DNA of 64,000 bases from Brevibacillus reuszeri (GTDB taxonomy: Bacteria; Bacillota; Bacilli; Brevibacillales; Brevibacillaceae), in NCBI RefSeq assembly GCF_002897295.1, contig NZ_BEXF01000030.1, forward strand, positions 1 through 64,000. The letters are read 5' to 3'. The notes beneath the pieces were generated by a model, which made no database searches, had not been told where the DNA came from, and worked only from the letters and a program-made list of their open reading frames with translations. Below, piece by piece: positions 9,422 through 17,703 of the stretch. A program made the translations under genes and the position numbers. How positions within the stretch are numbered: the stretch's first letter is position 1; each line of letters opens with the position of its first letter.

Positions 9422-10344
9422 GAGCCCACCCCCTTCGTAATTTCCAGGAAGATTTCTTCCAGATCACCAACCGTCTCATTGAACGCCGCTACGGGAAAGC
9501 CTGCTACAGCCAGCTCTCGTAGTAGCTCCACCTGCTGCTCGTCATTCCCGGAAAATCCGGCTACAATCCAGTTTCCTTCTCTGGTCACGTTGGTGATCAC
9601 AGCCATTTCACGCATACGCGTCATCGCTTCCTCCACCTGATCCAACAGGCGAATGCGCAGTACGCGCTGCTCCTGCATTTTGGAGTAAATTTCGTCCACG
9701 CGTCCAAAGGCAACCAGATTGCCCTCTTCCACGATTCCGATCACATCACACATCTCTGCCAGCTCCGGCAAAATGTGCGAGCTAATAATGATCGTCTTGC
9801 CCATATCACGCAGTTCTTTTAAAATCTCGCGCAGCTCAATTCGCGCTCGCGGGTCCAGACCAGAAGCAGGCTCATCTAAAATGAGCACCTCCGGATTGTG
9901 AACAAGCGACCTGGCCAAGCCGAGCCGTTGCTTCATCCCGCGGGACAGGGAATCTACGTAAGCATCCCGCTTGTGACTGAGATTGACCAGCTCCAGCAAT
10001 TGAGGGATGATCTGTTTTCTTTCGGCTGCCGGGATATCGTAGTTGGCCCCGTAAAAATCCAGGTACTCCTCTGCTGTCAAATTATCGTAAACGCCAAAAA
10101 AGTCAGGCATGTAGCCAATCAGCTTACGAACTTCCTTTGGATTCTTCGTTACCTCGTATCCGCCCACATATGCCTTTCCACTCGTCGGTTCCAAAAGCGT
10201 CGCCAAAATGGACATCGTCGTTGATTTTCCTGCACCATTCGGACCGACAAAACCAAATACCGTTCCCTTGTCAATCTCAAGCGACAGTCCCTTCAAAGCC
10301 TCCATTTTGCCATAGCGCTTCCGCAAATTTTGAATCTGAATCAC
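9418..10344 (-). CDS. ABC transporter ATP-binding protein
   Basis: This 308-residue ABC ATPase has Walker A GPNGAGKST (about 34-42), signature LSRGMKQR, Walker B VLILDEPASGLDP and the switch histidine in IIISSHILPE. A C-terminal extension of about 90 residues is typical of ATPases paired with ABC-2 exporters. It overlaps both neighbours by 4 nt (ATGA junctions), so the membrane protein, ATPase and permease are probably made together. It drives the permease encoded downstream. The substrate is unknown. Confidence 0.93.
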   Translation of the reverse strand: MIQIQNLRKRYGKMEALKGLSLEIDKGTVFGFVGPNGAGKSTTMSILATLLEPTSGKAYVGGYEVTKNPKEVRKLIGYMPDFFGVYDNLTAEEYLDFYGANYDIPAAERKQIIPQLLELVNLSHKRDAYVDSLSRGMKQRLGLARSLVHNPEVLILDEPASGLDPRARIELREILKELRDMGKTIIISSHILPELAEMCDVIGIVEEGNLVAFGRVDEIYSKMQEQRVLRIRLLDQVEEAMTRMREMAVITNVTREGNWIVAGFSGNDEQQVELLRELAVAGFPVAAFNETVGDLEEIFLEITKGVGS

Positions 10345-12710
10345 GGGTTACTCACCTTCCCTTCCACACTGACATTCGGAACCCCAATGTGGCGATGATC
10401 ACCAAACTGGTGGGCAAATTTGAGGCGGATAATACCATCGGCGGATAAGAAGCTGCCTGCCTTGTCTCCCGTCATGACATTGTTGGTAAACACTTTTTCA
10501 AACGGCTCGTATGCCTTGGTCTTCCAGTTGTATACCTCTTTGGAAAACGGCGTATTGTCATCTGACCATGTATACAGATACAAATTGGTGATGCTAAGCT
10601 TCTTTTCATCCCGATACAGGTTGATATCAAAGGTAATGTCTCCAGCTGGCAGTCTGTAGCCCTCTCCCTCATCCTCTACAGGAACGGAGCTTCCGGACAT
10701 CGTCACATCAAACGTACCAACCGGATAATATACATGTCCGTCCTTGGACGGTTTTACTTCCAGAGCAGAAGTAATTAAAGAGATGCTGTCGGATTTGACT
10801 TTTTCATTTTGCACGGTCGCCTCTACGATTGGCTGATCCGTCCAGCCTGCAATCATCACTTCTGATTGAACCCCTCGTCTCTGCCAATACTCCACCATGT
10901 CCAGCATGATCTCTTCACGCGATTGTTCCCGTGGAGTCTGCTGCAAACGTTGTGGCAGCAATTGCGTAGCCAGACGCTGTTTCTGATTGTTCCTCATTTG
11001 TGCTGACGGCTGGAAAGGCAGATTCACTTCTACACTTGCGCCAGGCAAAAGCTCCGGAAACTCTTGTGTCTGTGCACTGGAGGCAACTTTTACTTCTTTG
11101 AGCGTAAAATTGGTCTTGTTTGTTACCGTCCCGGTCAATGCTCCATTCGCATAGGACAGATTGGATTCAATCGTACCCGCATCTGGAATGGTTCTTTCTG
11201 ATGCAACCTTGCGCATCGACCAAAATTCTACGTCCCGGAACTGAATCTCTGACTGGTCAGCCTGAATCGACGCCCAAATCTTTGGAATTTGATCGGATCG
11301 ACGGCTTTCCAAAATCGGCTGGGATAATCCCTGGCCTTTGATCGTCACTTTGTAATCTCCGCTGCTCGGTACGAAAAATGCCGTAACGGCGTTCGCCTTC
11401 GCTTGTCCATCATTTGTCAGCTGAACAAAGCCTGTCTGGTGAACCATGACACCAGAGCCGCGCTGCATGGCACCAAAGGAGAAGATGCCGATTCCTGTTA
11501 CAATCGCAAGCCCAGGAACGATTACCCACATGTAGCTCTGCTTACGCTTCACTCGCAAAATGAAATACAAAACAGGTCCAGCGATCAGGGCATACACCCC
11601 AAAAAACAGCGCAAACCAGCTAACCTCTGGAATTTTCAAAGCCGGAATCCGGTCAGCTGCCTCTTGGAGCGGCCACAAGCGATCAAAGTTGGACATTCGC
11701 GAGCTATCGAGTGACGAGCCAAATGCTTTGATCAGCGTATCCGCCCAGAAGCGACTATTCCCCGCCCAGCTGGCTACCGGTTCTTCCGCTAAATCATACG
11801 CAGCGTACAGAACTTTCCCTTCTCCTGCGTTTTGGACAGCAAACAGTGGCACTCCACCCTCAGCATAAAGCACTTTTCCTTTTGTTAGGGTACCATTACT
11901 GATCGTGAATGGTGCGGTGAGCTCAATCGGCTTGTTCTTATCTGCAACCAGACTAGATAGAGAGCTCACAGTCGTCACTCCGGTTACTTCCACCGGAGAC
12001 AAATCTGCCAGTGCCCCTGCTGTTTTTTTGTACTGCGCTCCCCCAGCCATCACCAAAAGACCGCCTGACTTTGTCCAATCACGGATCGCCTGGATTTGCT
12101 GTTCGTTCAACGTGTCGAGGGCAAAATTATTTAAAACGAGCATGTTAATCATCTGAAGCTGTGCCCCTGAGGTCGGAATCTGCTCCGGCTTCATCGGGAG
12201 CACCCTCACATCATAGGAAACGGCATTCTTAGGCAAAACCCCCAAGAAATTGGCTGTATCCTGACTTTGGGCAAGTACCCCTACCATCAGCGTATCGTAG
12301 TTGTATCGCTTTCCTCCGACAGGTGTTTGCGCGATAATCTTGCCGTTTTTCATCAAAGCTACGTATGTATTGCTACTCAGCTCTGAGCCAGGAACGGTAA
12401 TCGTCACCTGCTTCGTGGCGCCCTTTGCTATCGAAACGCTCTGATAGTACCCTACAGAAAACTCGTTGTTCCCCCTGTCTCCGGTAGCTACTAAAAGCTC
12501 ACCCTCTATATCCGCACCTCCATTGGTGACAGACACCTGAACAGGAACAATTCCGTTTTCCTTGTATTCCCCACCGATCCCCGCTATCACGGAAAGCTGG
12601 ATTGCCTCCTCAGCATGGGCGATCGGAGCCAGGCTGCCAGGACCTCCTGCTACTAGGAGCAGGAACGCAAAAATGGCAATCAGCCACCTTCTGCACTTCG
12701 CCGTTTTCAT
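10341..12710 (-). CDS. Secreted or membrane protein, first gene of the MoxR/VWA/ABC operon
   Basis: The protein has 789 residues. A signal peptide (about 1-33, ending AHAEE) is followed by a beta-rich region. An amidotransferase-like segment comes next, with LNEQQIQAIRDWTKSGGLLVMAGG near 205-230, similar to the middle domain of the double-VWA protein at the other end of the operon. Two hydrophobic helices lie about 365-410, and a long extracellular beta-rich C-terminal half follows. The ATG at 12710 has GGAGGT 9 nt upstream. It overlaps the ABC ATPase by 4 nt. Function is unknown. It could be the extracytoplasmic sensor or scaffold of the complex. Confidence 0.8.
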   Translation of the reverse strand: MKTAKCRRWLIAIFAFLLLVAGGPGSLAPIAHAEEAIQLSVIAGIGGEYKENGIVPVQVSVTNGGADIEGELLVATGDRGNNEFSVGYYQSVSIAKGATKQVTITVPGSELSSNTYVALMKNGKIIAQTPVGGKRYNYDTLMVGVLAQSQDTANFLGVLPKNAVSYDVRVLPMKPEQIPTSGAQLQMINMLVLNNFALDTLNEQQIQAIRDWTKSGGLLVMAGGAQYKKTAGALADLSPVEVTGVTTVSSLSSLVADKNKPIELTAPFTISNGTLTKGKVLYAEGGVPLFAVQNAGEGKVLYAAYDLAEEPVASWAGNSRFWADTLIKAFGSSLDSSRMSNFDRLWPLQEAADRIPALKIPEVSWFALFFGVYALIAGPVLYFILRVKRKQSYMWVIVPGLAIVTGIGIFSFGAMQRGSGVMVHQTGFVQLTNDGQAKANAVTAFFVPSSGDYKVTIKGQGLSQPILESRRSDQIPKIWASIQADQSEIQFRDVEFWSMRKVASERTIPDAGTIESNLSYANGALTGTVTNKTNFTLKEVKVASSAQTQEFPELLPGASVEVNLPFQPSAQMRNNQKQRLATQLLPQRLQQTPREQSREEIMLDMVEYWQRRGVQSEVMIAGWTDQPIVEATVQNEKVKSDSISLITSALEVKPSKDGHVYYPVGTFDVTMSGSSVPVEDEGEGYRLPAGDITFDINLYRDEKKLSITNLYLYTWSDDNTPFSKEVYNWKTKAYEPFEKVFTNNVMTGDKAGSFLSADGIIRLKFAHQFGDHRHIGVPNVSVEGKVSNP

Positions 12711-12891
12711 TCGCTTTATACCTCCATAAACAGTTTCTCTCCATACAAATCTGTTAATTTCCTATTATTAATGACGATGAATATGGAAAAAAAGCTACAA
12801 TCTATTTTTTCCGCAGCAGGAACAGTCACGTGATATGGTAAATTTAACCTTTTTGTGGAGAAACTTTTGATTCAGAAAAGGAGCATGATAA
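12711..12891. promoter_or_regulatory. Divergent promoter region
   Basis: This 181-bp AT-rich spacer separates the eight-gene minus operon from the plus-strand beta-sandwich gene and must carry both promoters. I could not place -35/-10 boxes with confidence. The ribosome sites are clear: GGAGGT near 12721-12726 for the minus gene and AAAGGAG just before 12892 for the plus gene. Confidence 0.45.
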
Positions 12892-13902
12892 ATGAAATCG
12901 TTTGTTTGGAATCTATGGGATGACACGGAGCATTTTGAGCTGGGAGACTCGGGCGCTCGACCTGGCGTATGGCGTGAGCAAAAGGCGCTCTTTCTTGAAA
13001 AAATCAACGTTCCCGTTTTTCTTCGTGAGCCACTGCCCTTTGATCGTTTCCGTCTGCAAGCAGAGGTCTCCATCCCTCGGCAGGTCGGTTTTGTCGGACT
13101 TGTCTTCGGCGCCCTGGATTCACAAAATTACGAGCTTGTTTACCTCGCACCGGAAGAAATTCAATACGATCCGATTATGAACGGCTGCATGACCTGGCAA
13201 ATCTATAATGGCTCTCGCTATCAAAAGCCGTATTCATACAAAACAGGCGAGTGGCTCAAGCTTTCCGTGGAGGTCCATCCGGAGGGGGCTTTTGTTTATG
13301 TAGGCGAAGACCCTGTCCCCCAGCTGGCTCTCCCAACACTCCAGCATGGTGGCTCGCCTGGAAAAATCGGATTCTGGGGATATTTACCTGCGTATATTCG
13401 AAACCTGTCCGTGGAAGAGATCCCACCTCGTCCAATAGCCGAAGCAGATGCGGTGACAAGTCTGTCCGCTGATTTAGTAACGGCTTGGGTGGTTTCAGAG
13501 CCGTACGCTTCCAGCAGCAGCGAACCAAAAGCCATAGAGCAAGGGAAGGAAGTCCGTACAGAGGAAAATGGCATACTCAACATCAATCGACTCTATGAAG
13601 CAAGACAAGGTCTTAGCATACAAGCTCAAAGCACCGTCACGTGCGCGGCAGCTACAGAATCACTCTTATCGATCGGCTTTAGCGACCAGCTTCGCTTATG
13701 GGTGAACGAAGAGGAGGTTTACCAGGGAGAGTGGCGATGGAGCCCTCCCTCAAGTGATGGACGGATTCGGAGCAATCACGCCACCATTCCCGTTCGCTGG
13801 AGGGCTGGAGTAAACACCATTCGCGCCGAGCTCACGAATCAAGAAGTCTTTGGCTGGGGGATTTGTGTACGAACCGGATTAAGCAAGGAACAACTACTGT
13901 AG
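12892..13902 (+). CDS. Concanavalin A-like beta-sandwich protein
   Basis: The protein has 336 residues and no signal peptide. The N-terminal part (about 35-180) has the alternating pattern of a laminin-G/3-keto-disaccharide-hydrolase-like sandwich, for example FRLQAEVSIP, GFVGLVFGA and KIGFWGYLPAYIRNL. The C-terminal part (about 240-330) looks like a second beta-sandwich of galactose-binding type. AAAGGAG lies 9 nt upstream of the ATG. A hairpin terminator follows the stop. It is divergent from the MoxR operon and may share its control region. A cytoplasmic carbohydrate-binding role is possible, but no catalytic residues could be identified. Confidence 0.75.
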   Translation: MKSFVWNLWDDTEHFELGDSGARPGVWREQKALFLEKINVPVFLREPLPFDRFRLQAEVSIPRQVGFVGLVFGALDSQNYELVYLAPEEIQYDPIMNGCMTWQIYNGSRYQKPYSYKTGEWLKLSVEVHPEGAFVYVGEDPVPQLALPTLQHGGSPGKIGFWGYLPAYIRNLSVEEIPPRPIAEADAVTSLSADLVTAWVVSEPYASSSSEPKAIEQGKEVRTEENGILNINRLYEARQGLSIQAQSTVTCAAATESLLSIGFSDQLRLWVNEEEVYQGEWRWSPPSSDGRIRSNHATIPVRWRAGVNTIRAELTNQEVFGWGICVRTGLSKEQLL

Positions 13903-13916
13903 CTATTCACGTTGAA

Positions 13917-13945
13917 GAGCCACCTCTAGGAAATCGAGGTGGCTC
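13917..13945. terminator. Bidirectional hairpin terminator
   Basis: GAGCCACCTC and GAGGTGGCTC form a perfect 10-bp stem with a 9-nt loop between two convergent genes. U-tracts are weak on both sides. Confidence 0.7.
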
Positions 13946-13961
13946 CGCTCATTGTCTCTTC

Positions 13962-14936
13962 CTATTTGTATGTAGCTACCCTATAGGCGGCATCATTAAT
14001 CCGTGACGGGTCAAACATGTCCGCGATCGCCTGATGAACATGTGGTGGATATTCTGCCAGTCGGTGACATAAATACAAAAACCATTTGGTGCCATAGGTG
14101 AGATAAATCCGTACCACAACTCCCTGCTCTCGCAAACTACTTGCCAGCTCGGGTCGAACGCCATATAGAAGCTCCATCTCTACGTTTGCTCTCGATACAT
14201 AGTCTCGTTGCCTGAGTGCTTCAACCAGCCATTGATCATGTGTAGCAAAGGAGCATGGCTTTCCTGCCTGCAAACAAATATCGGCCAGCTGCAAATACCG
14301 CTCGTTCAGCTCTGTAGAACGCGGCAGCGCAATCTCATGCGGCTCCATGAACGCGCCTTTGACCAAACGGACCTTGCCCGGCAATCCCGCTACCCGCTTA
14401 ATATCCTCCAGTGAACGGTGCAGATGCGCCTGGATCGTGATCCCCAGATTTTCATGACGCTGCGCCAGACGCTCGTACATGCTAACGATCGCTTCCGTCT
14501 TCGCTGACTCCTCCATGCTGATCATCAAATACTGTCCGGATTGCTTGGCTACCTCTGCGAGCTCGTCTACATGAGCAAACGCCGTTTCAGGCTGGGTGAG
14601 CAGCCCCAGATTCGACAGATCAAAAGAAATTCCTACTGACGCATGCAACTGTTCACAATCCTTTGTCAAAGCGAGAAATTCCAGCTGCACCTGCTTTGCC
14701 GCCTCTACATTCATTATATTTTCGCCGATTTGCTCGATGGACAGCTGATAGCCCATACTCTCCAGCCGCGTGGCGACAGCCATCGCGTCCTCACGTGTTT
14801 CACCTGTTACATAGCGCTTCGCCGCAGCCAGCAGCAACGGATAGAGCTGCGGCGATTGCAATACAGCCTCCTTTATGCGCTCATCGCGCGCTATCGTGCG
14901 TAAAATGTGGGCTGTGTTCTGCTCATCAACAGTCAT
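13962..14936 (-). CDS. Proline dehydrogenase, variant active-site motif
   Basis: This 324-residue FAD-dependent enzyme of the PutA/PutB barrel fold oxidises proline to pyrroline-5-carboxylate and feeds electrons to the membrane. Visible family features are KLRLVKGAFMEPHEIA-like (here GKVRLVKGAFMEP) and FATHDQWLVEAL. In the last helix the usual RRLAERP pattern reads CHRLAEYPPH, so the first of two Arg residues that bind the proline carboxylate is His and the later Arg is Tyr. It may be a diverged paralogue with altered substrate. It is divergent from a MocR-type regulator, which may control it. Confidence 0.85.
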   Translation of the reverse strand: MTVDEQNTAHILRTIARDERIKEAVLQSPQLYPLLLAAAKRYVTGETREDAMAVATRLESMGYQLSIEQIGENIMNVEAAKQVQLEFLALTKDCEQLHASVGISFDLSNLGLLTQPETAFAHVDELAEVAKQSGQYLMISMEESAKTEAIVSMYERLAQRHENLGITIQAHLHRSLEDIKRVAGLPGKVRLVKGAFMEPHEIALPRSTELNERYLQLADICLQAGKPCSFATHDQWLVEALRQRDYVSRANVEMELLYGVRPELASSLREQGVVVRIYLTYGTKWFLYLCHRLAEYPPHVHQAIADMFDPSRINDAAYRVATYK

Positions 14937-14951
14937 TTTTACTCGCTCCTT

Positions 14952-14994
14952 TTATCATGGCGTCGTATTCTCTTCCTTCACCGTACCATGATAA
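14952..14994. promoter_or_regulatory. Inverted repeat between proline dehydrogenase and MocR genes
   Basis: TTATCATGG (14952-14960) and CCATGATAA (14986-14994) are perfect 9-bp inverted arms separated by 25 bp, inside the 127-bp divergent spacer. A regulator binding site for the neighbouring MocR protein or another dimer is plausible. The spacing is wide for a simple hairpin operator. Confidence 0.45.
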
Positions 14995-15063
14995 GCTGTA
15001 GACAATCAGATCCAGTTCGCCCTAATTTGAACAGGACCAGTTTGACTAGGAGGCTGCCTCATT

Positions 15064-16476
15064 TTGCTATGGTTGAGCATTGATCGAGAAAAACCGATGT
15101 CGTTAATCAGACAATTGTATACAGAAATTCGCACCAAGATTTTGCAAGGCGAGATTACTACCGGATACAAGCTCCCTTCTACCCGCAGTCTGGCAGCTGA
15201 ACTGCAGGTTTCACGCAATGTAGTCGTGGAGGCTTATGATCAGCTTTTGGCAGAAGGCTATATCGAAAGCACGCAAGGCTCTGGCTATTTTGTTGCTTCT
15301 GGCATCTATTTGGAGCAGCATGCGCGAAATAGGAAGCAAGCTGAACCACAACCGCAAAACATAAGAGAAGAAGCTGAGCCCTGTATTGATTTTCGTTCAG
15401 GAGTTCCTGCCTTGGAGCTGTTTCCACGGGCTGTATGGGGAAAAATGGTGCAGCGGGTTTGTCAGGAAGCACCTGCTTCAGCTTTTGGCTACGGTCGACC
15501 CGAAGGCCAGCCGGAGCTGCGCGAGGTATTGAGCCGTTATTTGTATCGAATGCGCGGTGTCCAGTGTGAGCCTTGGCAAATAGTGATGACCTCAGGTGCC
15601 ACTCAAGCGCTCTCGTTAATTGCCAAAGTGCTGCTTTTTCCCGGCAGCACGGTACAAATGGAAGACCCGATTACGCATGATATCCAAACCATTTTCCGCT
15701 CTGCCGGAGCCGCGATCCAACCAGTAGCGACAGATGCTCACGGCATGGTCATGGAGAATTTGCCGAAATCACCTCTCACCACTCCCAGCTTTGTATTTGT
15801 CACACCCTCACACCAGTTTCCTTTGGGCGGAACATTGCCCATCCAGCGTAGAATCCAGCTGATTCAGCATGCGCGCGAGATGGACTGCTACATCGTAGAG
15901 GATGACTATGACAGCGAATTCCGTTACGAAAGTGCCCCGATCAGCTCGATCCAAGGCTTAGCACCAGATCGCGTTATTTACATTGGCTCGTTCAGCAAGA
16001 TTTTATCTCCTGGTCTGCGCCTCGGCTATCTGGTGCTCCCTCCCTCTTTGGTCAAGCCGTATCAGGAGGCAAAATGGTTCACAGATTTACATACGTCTAC
16101 GCTTGATCAGCTTGCTCTTGGTCACTTTATCGAAGAAGGCCACCTGGAGAAATACATCAGCCGCGTGAAAAAGCTGTACAAAAAACGACGAAAATGCCTG
16201 ACAGATGTGCTCCGACAAACGTTTGGAGAACAGGTATGCATATGGGGCGAGTCTGCTGGCTTGCATATTGTGGCTTCCTTCGCGGGGATAACATTCACAC
16301 ATGAGCACTTCGCAGCTTTGGAAGCGAACGGCGTGCGACTATATCCTGTGGAAGAGCATGCTATTCTCAAAGGCAGGCATGAGGACAAGGTCATCATTGG
16401 ATACGGAAACGTGTCAGAAGAGCAGATTCAAGAAGGTGTCAGCAGGTTGAAATCTGTTTTTGACCGATGGATGTGA
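15064..16476 (+). CDS. MocR/PdxR-type GntR regulator with aminotransferase domain
   Basis: The protein has 470 residues. A GntR winged helix (about 1-75, with TGYKLPSTRSLAAELQVSRNVVVEAYDQL) is joined to a class I aminotransferase-like domain. The PLP lysine is present in YIGSFSKILSPGLRLGY, as is the aspartate in VEDDYDSEFRYE. MocR proteins bind PLP or its adducts and control vitamin B6, amino-acid or transport genes. The start is TTG at 15064, because AGGAGG (15048-15053) lies 10 nt upstream. It is divergent from proline dehydrogenase, its most likely target. A terminator follows. Confidence 0.9.
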   Translation: MLWLSIDREKPMSLIRQLYTEIRTKILQGEITTGYKLPSTRSLAAELQVSRNVVVEAYDQLLAEGYIESTQGSGYFVASGIYLEQHARNRKQAEPQPQNIREEAEPCIDFRSGVPALELFPRAVWGKMVQRVCQEAPASAFGYGRPEGQPELREVLSRYLYRMRGVQCEPWQIVMTSGATQALSLIAKVLLFPGSTVQMEDPITHDIQTIFRSAGAAIQPVATDAHGMVMENLPKSPLTTPSFVFVTPSHQFPLGGTLPIQRRIQLIQHAREMDCYIVEDDYDSEFRYESAPISSIQGLAPDRVIYIGSFSKILSPGLRLGYLVLPPSLVKPYQEAKWFTDLHTSTLDQLALGHFIEEGHLEKYISRVKKLYKKRRKCLTDVLRQTFGEQVCIWGESAGLHIVASFAGITFTHEHFAALEANGVRLYPVEEHAILKGRHEDKVIIGYGNVSEEQIQEGVSRLKSVFDRWM

Positions 16477-16477
16477 A

Positions 16478-16514
16478 AAGAGCCATATCCCCGTTAATGG
16501 CGGATCTGGCTCTT
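16478..16514. terminator. Bidirectional terminator
   Basis: AAGAGCCATATCC pairs with GGATCTGGCTCTT, with one mismatch, between the convergent MocR gene and the small coat-like gene. Confidence 0.75.
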
Positions 16515-16542
16515 CCCTATTCTTTCGATAAGAAAATATGAA

Positions 16543-16758
16543 TTAGTATCTGCGACGACCTCGACAACATTCTGGTGGGCAAAACCGACAATGATCTGGA
16601 CATCTGCGGCGTCTATGATCCCAGCCCTGACTGCTCCCATATCCCTGACCTGGAGGCTGTGGGTACCCTGGTCTTTGCTGTGATGGATAATAGGAAGACT
16701 GACCATAACTATAGAACGAAGATTGCGATGACGGCCATTGCGCACTCGGATAATACAT
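16543..16758 (-). CDS. Small Tyr/Pro/Gly/Gln-rich, Cys-containing protein (spore coat-like)
   Basis: The protein has 71 residues. The N-terminal half is rich in Tyr, Ser, Gln and Pro (YYPSQQRPGYPQPPGQGYG). The C-terminus carries an Arg/Cys cluster, RRRRCPDHCRFCPPECC. This composition is common in minor spore coat proteins of Bacilli. A purine-rich AGGAAAGAGGG lies upstream of the ATG. The stop is about 28 nt before the terminator hairpin. A second minus-strand frame (16494-16745) overlaps it. Its C-terminal half looks protein-like, so a frameshift cannot be excluded. Coat function is inferred from composition only. Confidence 0.5.
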   Translation of the reverse strand: MYYPSAQWPSSQSSFYSYGQSSYYPSQQRPGYPQPPGQGYGSSQGWDHRRRRCPDHCRFCPPECCRGRRRY

Positions 16759-16924
16759 GCTGTCGCCCTCTTTCCTCTTATTTTTGATGACTATATGTGT
16801 ATATGCAGGGTGTCATTTACCTGCATAGACTCGTGACATCATCTAGCGGAAAATAGGGTATCTACCTATGTTTTCTATCAACATCTGCCCCGATTGCACC
16901 TGTCCACATTTAATCGGAATCTGC

Positions 16925-17332
16925 TTAAGAGACTGCGCTTCGCTCGCGCATAAAACCGGGTAGAAAAAACAGCGGGTAGATCAGCAAATACAAATTCGGA
17001 ATCCACCAGCTCCAATCAAAATCGGCTTTGAACGCCCAAAAAGCAATAGCCTGCAAGCCCGAGCAAAATGTAAGCACGAGCGAGAGCAGTGCCAACTGCT
17101 GCCAGCTGCCCTTCCCTTTGTGATAGGCATACAAGCTGGCAAAACCGGTCAGCGAAATAAAAATGTCCAGCGGAAAGAACGACAGGTTCCACGCTACCAG
17201 ATTGGCATCAGTATAATCCTGGTACATGTATTGCTTTGGCAGTATTTCTAAAAAGGTAACCAGCCAGTACACAACAAACCCCACGTCAGTTAGCCAAAAA
17301 AATGGACGCAGCCTTCTCATCGTCCCGTTCAT
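16925..17332 (-). CDS. yvaD: YvaD-like DUF5360 membrane protein
   Basis: This 135-residue protein has four hydrophobic helices (about 10-28, 45-65, 78-98 and 108-127) and the family motifs FFWLTDVGFVVYW and NLSFFPLDI. It is the third gene of a unit with an SMR transporter and a TetR regulator, overlapping the SMR gene by 4 nt. The same order (regulator yvaF, SMR yvaE, yvaD) is known from Bacillus subtilis. Function is unknown. It may assist the efflux pump. It could also start at the internal Met 5. Confidence 0.8.
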   Translation of the reverse strand: MNGTMRRLRPFFWLTDVGFVVYWLVTFLEILPKQYMYQDYTDANLVAWNLSFFPLDIFISLTGFASLYAYHKGKGSWQQLALLSLVLTFCSGLQAIAFWAFKADFDWSWWIPNLYLLIYPLFFLPGFMRERSAVS

Positions 17333-17703
17333 TTTGCAACCATTCCCGTGTCCTGCGGAAGCTTTGTCGCTTGCTGACCATGTGCCCCGTCTCCCAGATT
17401 CAACAAGACGCAGCCCGCGATAATCAAGCCAACCGCAATTACTTTTTTAACGGTAAACGCATCCTTGAACACAATCACCCCGATGATCGCCACGATTGCG
17501 GTGCCGAGTCCTGACCAGATCGCGTAGGCAACGCCGACCTCCATCTCTTTGAGCGCCATGCTTAGTGACGAAAAGCACAGCACGTAGAAAATAAACATCA
17601 TGACACTTGGGACAGGCTTACTCAGCCCCTCAGACAGCTTCATAGACGTCGTACCTGCCACTTCCAGCAAAATGGCCATCAACAAATAAATCCAGCTGGT
17701 CAT
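17329..17703 (-). CDS. yvaE: SMR-family efflux protein (YvaE-like)
   Basis: This 124-residue small multidrug resistance protein has four transmembrane helices. The conserved glutamate that couples protons and cationic drugs is seen in YLLMAILLEVAGTTSMK (E14). GVAYAIWSGLGTAIVA and the helix 3 motif are typical of the family. It overlaps the TetR regulator and the YvaD gene by 4 nt each. The C-terminal tail of about 20 polar residues is longer than in EmrE. Substrates are probably quaternary cations, but this is not tested. Confidence 0.9.
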   Translation of the reverse strand: MTSWIYLLMAILLEVAGTTSMKLSEGLSKPVPSVMMFIFYVLCFSSLSMALKEMEVGVAYAIWSGLGTAIVAIIGVIVFKDAFTVKKVIAVGLIIAGCVLLNLGDGAHGQQATKLPQDTGMVAK

